Part shown: in pieces, positions 41,354-50,221 of the stretch
Layout: each line of letters begins with the position of its first letter
Numbering within the stretch: position 1 is the first letter of the stretch
Source of the DNA: Paenibacillus mesophilus
GTDB lineage: Bacteria; Bacillota; Bacilli; Paenibacillales; NBRC-103111
Reading direction: 5' to 3'
DNA: 64,000 nucleotides
Assembly: GCF_005938385.1 (NCBI RefSeq)
Contig: NZ_VCRA01000009.1
Span: 1 to 64,000, forward strand
Translations under genes and position numbers: made by a program
The notes under the pieces: model-generated
Database searches by the model: none
Told to the model about the DNA's origin: nothing
What the model saw: only the letters and a program-made list of their open reading frames with translations

Positions 41354-43150
41354 CTACTTGGCCGCCCAGCCCGTATTGCCGACACCGCTTTCCTTCACAT
41401 AAAGCGTAGAGCCGGGGCTTCCGTCGGCACGCAGGAACAGCGACCCTACCGGCGCCGTTACGACTCCTTCCGGACTGCCGGAACCGTGAAATATTCCTTT
41501 GTTGTCCGTGCCGAGCATTAGGCTGTCAACTTTCAGCGGGCCCATACGGGCTCCCTTATACACGGCAAGAGATTGTCCGTCCGCTCCGAGGCTGGGCGCA
41601 TTCGTATCGGCCCCGAAATATTCGCGTCCGTTTTTCAGGAACCAATGGGTTTGGCCGGTTGCCGTATCGACTGCCGTAATCGCATTGTAAGAGGGGACAC
41701 ACTTGATTTTGGCCGCTCCCATTTCGATGTTGAGCGGAGAGTTGTTTATGAAAGTCTGCTTGCGGTCCGACTGATCGTCGATCAGCGCGACGCTGGCAGT
41801 GCCGGATGGCTGGCGCACACCGTCGATTGAAGTTAGCGGCAGGATACCCGTAATTTTGACGGCGCTGCGCACATTTCCGAATACTTGTACATTTCGGACG
41901 GAGCACAATTTAATATTGGTAGAGACGACATCGATGGCGATTTCTCCTTTGGCGGTGCCGTAATGAACGCCGTCGATCGTGACGGTCGTGCATTGGTTGG
42001 ACAACGCCCATACCGCGCCGCAGCCGACGTTCGGTTTTTCGATATAAGTGTTTAGAAATGTCCATGCGCTGCCGCCGGACAATACGATCATCCCGGACGG
42101 ACTGCCGCACCACTGGATGACGTTGCCCGAGAATAGGAGAGCCGCCGAGTTTGCCGCCTGCACGCTGCACGTAATGCCTTCGGCCTCATGACCGCTGATA
42201 TAATTGCCGATAAATCGTCCGGCATATACATGATTGCCGATTTTGATGCCTTGCTTGCTGTTCCAAAATTCGCAGCCTATTACGGTTGGCGTCCACGCGG
42301 ATACGCGAAGAGCGGGTCCGGAGCCTATTCCCGTTATGCGAATGCCTTCGAGCAGACACGCTCGCGAAGCGCTTCCCCAAGTCGCTACATCGTCTAAAAT
42401 GCCGAGCAAAGCTAAGCCTTCCACTGTCGAAGGGTTGCCCTCCAATGAGAAATCCCGAGCCGTGCACGATAACGCATAGCCGGTTGCCGCGCTGTCGGTA
42501 AGATCGCCGAAGTGCAGCAGCGGTTTTGCATTGGCCGTGTTTTGGATGACCGTACGAAAGCGGCCTGCTCCGCGGATCATTTGGCCGTTCTCCTTCAGGC
42601 GCAGCGTATCCGTCACCTTGTACGTTCCGGCCGGCAGAAGAACAGGTTGTCCCGTGTCAAGCGCGCTCTGAATGGCGGCGGTATCGTCCGTCGCCGAGTC
42701 GCCGGCGGCGCCAAACCATTTCGCATTCAACTCTCCTTGCACGATTCGTTTGAATCTGGCACCGCTTGCGGACACGATTACGGTACCGGTATTATCAGAC
42801 GTAGTCGTATCCGCAGAGTCGTATACAAAAAATCCTTCCTGTCCCGGATCCGATACGAAATAGACGGTTGTCTCGCTCGGATTCGTTCCATTGCGCAGTT
42901 CGCTTATAGTTGCATAGCGGCAATGTTCTGCAAAAAGCTTTGACGGCATATCCGGGTTTTCCTTCTTATTGCCATAAACGCCATCTGCTACGGCAGCTTC
43001 GCTAAACGGACTTGCCAGGAATGCTCCTCCAGCAAAAAGAGCAGTGCCCGCAATTCCGATAGAAGCCAACATTTCCCTTCTGCTGAGCGATTTTGCAGCG
43101 TTGCCATCCTCAATTTCCTTCGAAATGTAACCGCTATCATTTTGATCCAT
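41354..43150 (-). CDS. Tat-exported parallel beta-helix protein, 598 aa
   Basis: The twin-arginine signal SRREMLASIGIAGTALFAGG begins at about residue 23. The domain opener AKWFGAAGDSATDDTAAIQS and PVLLPAGTYKVTDTLRL is the pectate-lyase-superfamily start, followed by beta-helix repeats (IKIGNHVYAGRFIGNYISG, VRNVQVFGNV) and a C-terminal module with LGADGQSLAVYKGARMGPLK and GSLFLRADGSPGSTLYVKES, like surface or fibre-type ends. AAGGAGGAA precedes the ATG. The gene has its own promoter with a palindrome. It is a distant relative of the 10589 and 55017 proteins. Function is probably glycan binding or cleavage. Confidence 0.82.
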   Translation of the reverse strand: MDQNDSGYISKEIEDGNAAKSLSRREMLASIGIAGTALFAGGAFLASPFSEAAVADGVYGNKKENPDMPSKLFAEHCRYATISELRNGTNPSETTVYFVSDPGQEGFFVYDSADTTTSDNTGTVIVSASGARFKRIVQGELNAKWFGAAGDSATDDTAAIQSALDTGQPVLLPAGTYKVTDTLRLKENGQMIRGAGRFRTVIQNTANAKPLLHFGDLTDSAATGYALSCTARDFSLEGNPSTVEGLALLGILDDVATWGSASRACLLEGIRITGIGSGPALRVSAWTPTVIGCEFWNSKQGIKIGNHVYAGRFIGNYISGHEAEGITCSVQAANSAALLFSGNVIQWCGSPSGMIVLSGGSAWTFLNTYIEKPNVGCGAVWALSNQCTTVTIDGVHYGTAKGEIAIDVVSTNIKLCSVRNVQVFGNVRSAVKITGILPLTSIDGVRQPSGTASVALIDDQSDRKQTFINNSPLNIEMGAAKIKCVPSYNAITAVDTATGQTHWFLKNGREYFGADTNAPSLGADGQSLAVYKGARMGPLKVDSLMLGTDNKGIFHGSGSPEGVVTAPVGSLFLRADGSPGSTLYVKESGVGNTGWAAK

Positions 43151-43285
43151 GAATCATTTCCTCCTTATATCAATTGTCTCGGCGGAACGAGCGATGTCAA
43201 TACATGGCTGAAGGAAGTGTAGATGCGATCGAGGCAGTGTTGCTGTTATGAAGCATCTGAATGACTGGGGTGATAATAGGTTCTT

Positions 43286-43316
43286 TATTATAGAACGTAG
43301 TTCTGTAAAATATCGA
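43286..43316 (-). promoter_or_regulatory. Promoter with operator for the beta-helix gene
   Basis: On the minus strand TCGATA (43311-43316) and TATAAT (43287-43292) are 18 bases apart. Between them and touching the -10 lies the palindrome AGAAC-TAC-GTTCT (43292-43304). A bound repressor would block the polymerase. The adjacent LacI protein is a candidate. Confidence 0.5.
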
Positions 43317-43342
43317 CTTTATTATACTAATGCCGTTCACGT

Positions 43343-44398
43343 TCAGTCAATACCAAATTGAAGTGATTGAGGTGCAGCGGTGGTGCCGCCGATCCGCAGC
43401 TCACTCTGAATGCGGATATGCTCATACGGAAGAGCCGGGTTGGCGATACGCCACAGCATCCGGTCGGCGGCTCTATAGCCGGTTTCGCGGATCGCGAGAA
43501 GCGGCATCGTGAAAGGCGGCAGCGATTCGGGTTGTTCATTCAGCAAGCCGATCATGGAAATGTCTTCCGGGACGCGCAGCCCGAGCTGCAGGCACAGCTC
43601 GTATACGCTCGGAACCTCCCCGTCGATTCCGCATATAATCGCTGTCGGGGTATATCGGACAAGCTTCTCCGATAAATCATTCAGCCACCCGGGTCGGGCC
43701 GTTCGTACGAGCGAATGGGCGGCCTGATCGACAGGGGCGCCGAATTCGTTCATGGCGTGAAGAAAAGCCTGCCAGCGCAAAATATATCCCCGCTGCCCGC
43801 GCGTGTCTCCCACATACATGATATTGGTGTGGCCGAGCGAGCGCAAATAAGCGACCGCTTGATACGTTGCTTCGTATATGTCCCATATCACGCTGTCCAC
43901 TTTCGTTCCAAGCGGGGGAAAGCTCAGCAATATTTTCGGCAGCGGCAAGTTCAGCAGCTTCGGCTCCCACTCTCTCGGAGTAATGCTCGGGGCGATGAAC
44001 AAGCCGTCGGCATAGGCGAGGCCGCGCTGCTCGATCCATTCGTCCATCGCTTTTTCCTTGACCGGATCGGGCAGCATGACTACCTCGATATGGTGGCCGA
44101 AGGAAGCGAAGCGCTCATGCAGCCCTGCGAGCAATAGCTTATAATAGCTCGCGGAATGCGCGGTCTGGATAAGCAGGAACCTTTTCCGCTCGAGCGGATA
44201 TGGAATAATATGCTCCGCCTTCAAGCTGCGAATTTGCTCCTTCGTGAAATAGCCCAGCTTCTCCGCCGTCTGGACGACCAGCTGGCGGGTCTGCTCCGAC
44301 ATCCCCGGCCGGCCCTTCAAAGCTTTGGAGACGGTTTGGACGGTCAGTCCGAGCTCGTTTGCTATCGTGCGAAGCGTAATCGATTTAATGACGGGCAT
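43343..44398 (-). CDS. LacI-family transcriptional regulator
   Basis: The 351-residue protein has the helix-turn-helix TLRTIANELGLTVQTVSKALKGRPGMSEQT at the N-terminus, followed by a periplasmic-binding-protein-like effector domain (FLLIQTAHSASYYKLLLAGLH, IMYVGDTRGQRGYILRWQAF, YTPTAIICGIDGEVPS). GAGGTG lies five bases before the ATG. It is divergent from SBP 3 and the oxidoreductase, with a perfect 14-bp palindrome between them, and probably represses them until a sugar-like effector is bound. Confidence 0.93.
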   Translation of the reverse strand: MPVIKSITLRTIANELGLTVQTVSKALKGRPGMSEQTRQLVVQTAEKLGYFTKEQIRSLKAEHIIPYPLERKRFLLIQTAHSASYYKLLLAGLHERFASFGHHIEVVMLPDPVKEKAMDEWIEQRGLAYADGLFIAPSITPREWEPKLLNLPLPKILLSFPPLGTKVDSVIWDIYEATYQAVAYLRSLGHTNIMYVGDTRGQRGYILRWQAFLHAMNEFGAPVDQAAHSLVRTARPGWLNDLSEKLVRYTPTAIICGIDGEVPSVYELCLQLGLRVPEDISMIGLLNEQPESLPPFTMPLLAIRETGYRAADRMLWRIANPALPYEHIRIQSELRIGGTTAAPQSLQFGID

Positions 44399-44449
44399 GG
44401 AAGCACCTCGGGATGGAAAAATCGTATACCGTCATCGTACCATTGATTC

Positions 44450-44550
44450 CTTTCCCGGGAAAGCGTTCACCCTGGTTAAAAACCGCGATACAAAAGCTTT
44501 TTTCGTTTAACTAAAATGAAACTGGAAGCGTTCCGGAGGACGCTTATAAT
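44450..44550 (+). promoter_or_regulatory. LacI-type operators and -10 box before SBP 3
   Basis: CTTTCCCGGGAAAG (44450-44463) is a perfect palindrome with the central CG typical of LacI-family sites. A second short dyad GGAAGCGTTCC (44524-44534) overlaps the -35 position of a TATAAT box at 44545-44550. Two sites 74 bp apart (centre to centre about seven helical turns) could support looping by a tetramer. Confidence 0.55.
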
Positions 44551-44610
44551 GAGTAACAGATGAAATTCACCATGTCCTCGCATCATACATGCTAAGAGGA
44601 GGGGCTTGGT

Positions 44611-45897
44611 ATGACGGCAAGATGGGGAAAAACCGCTGCATGGCTTGTGGCAATAATTGCAATTGTAAGCGGTTGCGGAAAAGGGGGGGACGAAGGCTCG
44701 GGAGTACAGAAGGAGACAGCGGAAGCAAAGCCGGCCAAGCCGGTTACACTGACATTGTACATTGCGCAGCCAGCGGCGCTGGATTTCGAGAAAGCGGGCA
44801 TCGTCGAGGCCGTTAAGCAGAAATATCCTCATATTACGCTAAATTTGTTCAAAAGAGAGAAAGGGAAGGAATACGCGGACTGGGTTACCGGGCAAACCCC
44901 GGTAGACATCATTTACGAATCGACCGCCTTCACGGTGAGCTCGATCAAACAGTTCGGCTTGCATGTCGACTTGCAGGAGGCGATCAAGCTTCATGGCTTC
45001 AAGACGGACATATTCGAGCCGAATGTGCTTGCCCACGCCTACTCGACGAACAGCGAGCGCAAGCTGTACGGTCTTCCGTTTACGATGAACCGGTATGCGC
45101 TCTATTACAACAAAAACTTGTTCGACCGGTTCGGTGCGGCTTATCCGAGGGACGGCATGAGCTGGGACGAAACGTACGAGCTGGCGAAAAAAATGACGCG
45201 AGTGGACGCCGGCGCGTCCTATAACGGGTTTACGGCGGTACCCAACAACATCCTGCTCAACAACCAGCTCTCGCTGAACCCGCTCGATGCCAAGGAAGAC
45301 AAGGCGGCGATGAACACGGACGAATGGAAGCTGTTGTTTAACAACTTGCGCAGGTTCGGCGAAATTCCGAACAATAAATTCGTTCCTGTTGCGGATTCCG
45401 TCAAAGGCACCGTCGCGATGATTCTCGATTCGGGTGCGATCAGCCAAGCGGGTGCGGAGCTCGACTGGGACCTCGTCTCGGTGCCCGAATTGCCGCAAAA
45501 GCCGAAGACCGGGTTCAAGCCGGCCTCGCTCTCCTTGTTCCTCTCCGCAACGTCGCAGCATAAGGAGGAAGCGTTCAAGGTGATGGCCTATCTCGTATCC
45601 GCGGAATTCCAAGCGAAGCTGACCAAGCAGGCGGTCGGTACGCCCCTTGCCGATCCGGACGTGCGCATAGCATTCGGCCAAGACTTGCCGCAATGGAAGG
45701 GCAAAAACGTTAAAGCGCTTTACTACTACCCGGATGCGCCGGCGATTCCTCCGCGGGCCGAGCATTTGACGAACGTAGCCGTCAATTTCACCAAGTTGTT
45801 CACGAGCGAGGCCGATTCGAACACGATCTTGCGCGACTTCGACGAGGAAATCAATAAAGCGATCCAAACCGAGAAGGCGAAAACGCAGACGAAATGA
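44611..45897 (+). CDS. Orphan extracellular solute-binding lipoprotein (SBP 3)
   Basis: Signal peptide with lipobox VSGC and Cys22. It shares AAYPRDGMSWDETYELAKKM and GKNVKALYYYP with the other orphan binding proteins. At 428 residues it is the shortest of the four. GAGGAGGGG precedes the ATG. It lies behind LacI-type operators and is followed 105 bases later by an FAD-dependent oxidoreductase. No permease genes are near. The ligand is unknown, and the context points to a carbohydrate. Confidence 0.87.
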   Translation: MTARWGKTAAWLVAIIAIVSGCGKGGDEGSGVQKETAEAKPAKPVTLTLYIAQPAALDFEKAGIVEAVKQKYPHITLNLFKREKGKEYADWVTGQTPVDIIYESTAFTVSSIKQFGLHVDLQEAIKLHGFKTDIFEPNVLAHAYSTNSERKLYGLPFTMNRYALYYNKNLFDRFGAAYPRDGMSWDETYELAKKMTRVDAGASYNGFTAVPNNILLNNQLSLNPLDAKEDKAAMNTDEWKLLFNNLRRFGEIPNNKFVPVADSVKGTVAMILDSGAISQAGAELDWDLVSVPELPQKPKTGFKPASLSLFLSATSQHKEEAFKVMAYLVSAEFQAKLTKQAVGTPLADPDVRIAFGQDLPQWKGKNVKALYYYPDAPAIPPRAEHLTNVAVNFTKLFTSEADSNTILRDFDEEINKAIQTEKAKTQTK

Positions 45898-46002
45898 AGG
45901 CCGATCAGGGTTGAGCCTGGGGAGGTAAACGGTTAACCGGTAGGATTCACTCATTCGGAAGAGAAGAGATAAACCATACTGGATCAGGAAGGTGTATCAG
46001 CT

Positions 46003-47934
46003 ATGAAGAAGCAGACGGATTTGATCGTATACGGCGGGACGCCCGCCGGTATCGGAGCGGCTATTGCGGCGGCGAGGCGCGGGAAGCGCGTACTTCTTAT
46101 GGAGCCGTCCGCTTTTATCGGCGGCTTGATGACAAGCGGTCTCGGAGAGACGGATATTCGCTCCGTCGATACGTCCGGGTCGATTTTCGGGGAGTTTCTC
46201 GCCCATGTTTACGAGCATTACGTGTCCGCTTACGGGGAGAACTCGCGGCAGGCGAAGGAATGCAACAGGGGCTTGCGATTCGAGCCTTCCGTGGCAAGAA
46301 AGGTGATGCACAAGCTGCTCGGCCACGAGCCTGGTATCGAGGTCGCCTGCCTTCGGGAGATCGTCTCTGTGCGAATGGAGGAAGAACGAATCGTTAGCCT
46401 CGAGGTGGAGGACATACAATCCGGGGCGAAAACGGTCTACGGCGCGCATCAGTTTATCGATGCCACGTATGAAGGGGATTTGGCCGCCATGGCCGGCGTC
46501 CCTTACCGGCTCGGACGCGAATCCCGGGACGAATGGAACGAGGAGCTTGCCGGGAAGCTGTACTGCGAGTATCGTACCAAGGAGGTGCTGCCGGGAAGCA
46601 CCGGAGAAGGCGACGATTTGCTGCAGGCCTACAATTTCCGGCTGTGCATGACGAATAATCCGGACAACCGCGTGCCGTTCGCGAGGCCCGAGAACTACAA
46701 TCGCGGCGATTATACGAGCCTGTTGGACGACATTGCGGCAGGCCGGCTGTCCTCCTTCGGCGAGATCGTCAAGCTGTCGAGTATCCCGAACGGCAAAACC
46801 GATACGAACAACCATCACAATTGCTCGTGCTCGACCGACCTGCCCGGCGAAAATCTCGAATACCCGGAGGGCAAACGTGACGTACGGGAGCGGATCGCTC
46901 GGCGCCACAAGGAATATATTCAGGGGCTGCTCTGGTTTTTGCAGGAGGACGAGGCGCTGCCGGACACGATTCGGTCGGAGGCAAGCCGGTGGGGCTACGC
47001 GGCGGACGAATTCCCGGAGACGGACCATTTCCCCCCGCAGCTGTATGTGCGGGAAGCGCGCCGAATCGTCGGGCGGTACGTATTTACGGAAAATGACGCC
47101 CGGCTGGCCCCCGGCATGGGACGTTCGCCCGTTCATCATGACAGCATCGCCACCGGAGATTACGCGATCGACTCGCATGCGACCCGCAAACGGGAGCCCA
47201 TCGGTCAAAACCGGTCGCTGGAAGGCTTTCTCGGCTTCGGCTCGCTGACGGAGGTGTATCAAATTCCGTTTGGCGTGATGGTGCCGGAAACGGTGCGAAA
47301 TCTGCTCGTTCCGGTGGCCGTATCGTCTACTCATATGGGCTTCGGTACGATCCGCATGGAGCCGTTCTGGATGCAGCTCGGCTTTGCGGCGGGAGTTGCG
47401 GCGGACCTTTCAATAACGTCCGCGGCGCCGGTCCAGCAGCTGTGCATCGACCGTCTCCAGGACGATTTGATCGAGGCGCGTCAGATCATTACGTATTTCC
47501 GCGATGTGAAGGCCGATCATGAGGCGCACCAGGCCATGCAATATTTCGGGACGAAGTCGTTCTTTACCGGGTATGAAGCGAAGCCGGACGCAGCCTGCAC
47601 CGTCGCCGACGCTTCGATGTGGTTGAATAGGGCGAGGGCGCTGCCGGGCGGGGCCAGATTGCCGGCGCTGCCGGCGACGGATCGGATCGCCCCTGCGGGG
47701 GTGGATATCGGGCCGCGAAAGCTGGCGGAAGAGCAGCCGTACCGGCAGTATTGGGCGGAGAAGCCCGAATTGTCCCGCACGATGGCCGCTCGTTGGCTGG
47801 ACGCGGCCTGCCGCTCGCTTGGGGTCGAGTATAGCCGCGGCCGGCTCCGGGATGGAAGCCCGCATACGGTAACCCGCGGCGAATTTGCAGCGGCGCTGTA
47901 CGAGCTGCTGAAGCTTTCGCGCAGGAAGCGGTAA
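46003..47934 (+). CDS. FAD-dependent oxidoreductase (FAD_oxidored family), 643 aa
   Basis: The N-terminal dinucleotide fold YGGTPAGIGAAIAAARRGKR and LLMEPSAFIGGLMTSGLGET is typical of the PF12831-type flavoproteins. HQFIDATYEGDLAAMAGVPY and GRYVFTENDARLAP occur further on, and the flavin-proximal C-terminal LLVPVAVSSTHMGFGTIRME is also typical. The last 100 residues form a short extra helical module. There is no signal peptide, so it is cytosolic. AGGAAGG lies before the ATG. These enzymes are often found in glycan-use loci, with unknown substrates. It appears to form an operon with SBP 3. Confidence 0.87.
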   Translation: MKKQTDLIVYGGTPAGIGAAIAAARRGKRVLLMEPSAFIGGLMTSGLGETDIRSVDTSGSIFGEFLAHVYEHYVSAYGENSRQAKECNRGLRFEPSVARKVMHKLLGHEPGIEVACLREIVSVRMEEERIVSLEVEDIQSGAKTVYGAHQFIDATYEGDLAAMAGVPYRLGRESRDEWNEELAGKLYCEYRTKEVLPGSTGEGDDLLQAYNFRLCMTNNPDNRVPFARPENYNRGDYTSLLDDIAAGRLSSFGEIVKLSSIPNGKTDTNNHHNCSCSTDLPGENLEYPEGKRDVRERIARRHKEYIQGLLWFLQEDEALPDTIRSEASRWGYAADEFPETDHFPPQLYVREARRIVGRYVFTENDARLAPGMGRSPVHHDSIATGDYAIDSHATRKREPIGQNRSLEGFLGFGSLTEVYQIPFGVMVPETVRNLLVPVAVSSTHMGFGTIRMEPFWMQLGFAAGVAADLSITSAAPVQQLCIDRLQDDLIEARQIITYFRDVKADHEAHQAMQYFGTKSFFTGYEAKPDAACTVADASMWLNRARALPGGARLPALPATDRIAPAGVDIGPRKLAEEQPYRQYWAEKPELSRTMAARWLDAACRSLGVEYSRGRLRDGSPHTVTRGEFAAALYELLKLSRRKR

Positions 47935-48127
47935 CGGCGCTTCTCGACGCCGATCATAATTTTTTAACATTTTGCTAATAAAATCGTCTTCGTCCGATCA
48001 AAGTTTACTCATCTTTCCCTTGTATACTGATCCTTGTCAGACGCTTCGGCGTTCGGCAAGCCAGTATTCCGAAAGCATATGCTTTCGAACAAACTTTGCT
48101 TATGCAAAGTTCTTGGGAGGAGAAAGT

Positions 48128-48610
48128 ATGATGAGGAAAAAGTGGTCCTTGGCTCTTCTAGCCGGTGTTTTCGGTGCAGCAATGCTGACGGGGTGTTCAG
48201 GGGGGGCCGAACCGACGATGCAAAACGATTCGGGCAGCAAGAAAGTGGAAACGCCGTCTTCCGGAAGTACGGGCGGAACCAAATCAGGCGGTACGACCGG
48301 GGGCAGCACCGGGTCGGATTCGTCCAAATCCGGCACATCCGGCTCGACCGGGTCCGGCTCCAGCGGTTCTACCGGATCTTCCGGATCTTCGGGTTCTTCC
48401 GGAACATCGGGATCCAGCGGTTCATCGGGATCCTCGGGTTCGTCGGGTTCCTCGAGTACGGGATCGTCGGGTTCGAGTAGTTCGGGTTCGAGCTCGTCGG
48501 GCTCGAGCACATCCGGCGCCGACAAATCGACCTCCGGTTCGGACGCATCCAGCAAGCCCGATTCGACGACAGGCGGCAGCACCGGCAGCTCCGGCACTTC
48601 GACGAAATAA
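48128..48610 (+). CDS. Ser/Gly-repeat lipoprotein, 160 aa
   Basis: The lipoprotein signal peptide ends in LTGC (Cys23). The mature chain is nearly all Ser, Gly and Thr with short repeats such as GSSGSSGSSG, plus a few Lys and Asp near the ends. This is low-complexity and probably disordered, and may act as a spacer or matrix component at the cell surface. GGGAGGAG precedes the ATG pair at 48128/48131. Repeats of this kind can change length by slippage. No enzymatic domain exists. Long minus-strand frames over the same DNA are artefacts of the repeats. Confidence 0.78.
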   Translation: MMRKKWSLALLAGVFGAAMLTGCSGGAEPTMQNDSGSKKVETPSSGSTGGTKSGGTTGGSTGSDSSKSGTSGSTGSGSSGSTGSSGSSGSSGTSGSSGSSGSSGSSGSSSTGSSGSSSSGSSSSGSSTSGADKSTSGSDASSKPDSTTGGSTGSSGTSTK

Positions 48611-48642
48611 TTCCGATAGGCAGCGGTTCGATTCGCTTATAG

Positions 48643-48668
48643 AAGCGGCTCGAGCCGCTGTTTTTCTT
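48643..48668. terminator. Terminator hairpin
   Basis: AGCGGCTCGAGCCGCT at 48644-48659 folds into a stem, followed by TTTTTCTTTT. It ends the Ser/Gly lipoprotein gene and meets the convergent hypothetical gene. Confidence 0.85.
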
Positions 48669-49298
48669 TTAACCCAGTCCCATGTATGATTTTCGGAACA
48701 AGTCTTCTTGTCGACTTAGTTCCTTTTGTTCCCGCAACACGATCTCGTTAATATGATGGGTATTGCTTTTCAAAAAATCGGAATGAACCGTGTCAAATCT
48801 AAATGTGTCGAGAACTGACTCCAAGTGCCTAAGAAATTCGCGAGTTGCAGCATCAATTGCTTTAAGTGATTTTCGACGCTCGGTTAAAAGGTCTCCTGTA
48901 ATTGCCAAATCCCTGCCCTCTAACCCAGACACAAGTAAATCCAGCTCCATTTCAGGTATAAGAATTGCAAACTCATTGGGGTCCCCGTTAATGTGGCGGG
49001 TGATTTCAATAGGGTTCAGATTCATTACTCTTTCTCTTTCCATAATCATAACATTTTCAATTTTTTTTATTGCATACGTAACTGCTTCTTCATTTGTATG
49101 CTGAAGGTCAGTAAACAGAGATTCAATTTCAATCCATTCCATTTCCATAGCTCTCGTTAATCGGCTCAACATAGCGATGTGTTCCTCTAAAGATTCCATA
49201 GCTTTTAATTTCCCGCGAGTTAAAATTACTTTAGGCAAAACTTCCGCAGACAGTAATTTGTATCGTAAAGCGATTTCCCCGTATGTTTCAATTCCCAT
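48669..49298 (-). CDS. Hypothetical protein, 209 aa, low-GC
   Basis: I do not recognise this protein. It is helical and acidic, with no signal peptide or membrane segment and no obvious motif (IETYGEIALRYKLLSAEVLP at the N-terminus, EIVLREQKELSRQEDLFRKS near the C-terminus). The codons are much more AT-rich than in neighbouring genes, and the 200 bases upstream are AT-rich as well, which suggests recent acquisition. GAGGATGG lies about eight bases before the ATG. It is surrounded by unrelated genes on the other strand. Confidence 0.65.
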   Translation of the reverse strand: MGIETYGEIALRYKLLSAEVLPKVILTRGKLKAMESLEEHIAMLSRLTRAMEMEWIEIESLFTDLQHTNEEAVTYAIKKIENVMIMERERVMNLNPIEITRHINGDPNEFAILIPEMELDLLVSGLEGRDLAITGDLLTERRKSLKAIDAATREFLRHLESVLDTFRFDTVHSDFLKSNTHHINEIVLREQKELSRQEDLFRKSYMGLG

Positions 49299-49507
49299 CT
49301 ATCATCCATCCTCATGCAGAATTAGTAAGCAAACTAAATATCAATTTTCCTTATCCAACAATTCTACTGTATCATCCCATGTATGTATACAAATAGTCTT
49401 ATATAGGATCAGCTCCGCGTAAATCGCAGCTTTTTTCTGGAAAACATCTATAAAACTTATATTTTGCCTCCTTTTTATATACAATGGAAGGGAGGTGATC
49501 AAAAGCG

Positions 49508-50221
49508 ATGAACCGTTTGAAAGTGCTCGTAGCCGATGATGATCCAAATGTCAGGGAAATTTTGCGTATCTTTTTTCAGAGCCACCAGTACGATTTGATA
49601 GAAGCTCAGAACGGCGCGGAAGCCGTGGAGCTTGTGGAGCGGGAAGGACCGGATGTCGTCATACTCGATGTGATGATGCCGGTCATGGACGGGTTTACCG
49701 CATGCCGGGAAATTTTGAAGAAGCGCGACATACCGATCATCATGCTAACCGCCAAGGGCGAAGAATTCGACCGGGTGCTCGGATTGGAGCTGGGAGCCGA
49801 CGATTATGTAACCAAGCCGTTCAGTCCGAGGGAGCTGATGTCGCGGATCAAAGCGATTTTCCGCCGGATTCAGCGGAAGCCGGTGCCGGAGGAGGAAGGC
49901 AGGACGTCGTACGATTTCGGGGAGCTGTCCATCCGACTGGACCGGCGGGAAGTGCTCGTGAACGGCGAGAAAATCGTGTTTCGTCCGAAAGAATTCGACC
50001 TGCTTGCGCATTTTGCCAAATCGCCGGGTACGGTATACTCCCGGGAGCAGCTGCTCGAGCAGGTGTGGGGCTACGATTTCTACGGCGATATCCGCACGGT
50101 GGACGTGCATATCAAGAAGCTAAGGGAAAGGCTCGCACTTTCGACCTATACGTATATTCAGACGATCTGGGGGGTTGGTTACAAATTCGAGGCGGTGCCG
50201 GGCGATGCTGAGAACGATTAA
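49508..50221 (+). CDS. OmpR-family response regulator, 237 aa
   Basis: A receiver domain with phosphoacceptor Asp54 (VVILDVMMPVMDG) and Lys in YVTKPFSPRE is joined to a winged-helix DNA-binding domain (RPKEFDLLAHFAKSPGTVYS, GDIRTVDVHIKKLRERL). AAGGGAGGTGAT precedes the ATG, and TATACAAT lies just upstream as a probable -10 element. It overlaps its kinase gene by 17 bases, so the two are translated together. They lie directly before SBP 4, which may be their target. Confidence 0.93.
   Translation: MNRLKVLVADDDPNVREILRIFFQSHQYDLIEAQNGAEAVELVEREGPDVVILDVMMPVMDGFTACREILKKRDIPIIMLTAKGEEFDRVLGLELGADDYVTKPFSPRELMSRIKAIFRRIQRKPVPEEEGRTSYDFGELSIRLDRREVLVNGEKIVFRPKEFDLLAHFAKSPGTVYSREQLLEQVWGYDFYGDIRTVDVHIKKLRERLALSTYTYIQTIWGVGYKFEAVPGDAEND

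Noticed and set aside
48100..48597. Minus-strand frame rich in Asp, Glu and Pro opposite the Ser/Gly lipoprotein
   Set aside because: It is the complement of TCN/GGN repeats. The plus strand has a lipoprotein signal peptide and a good ribosome site, the minus strand has neither.
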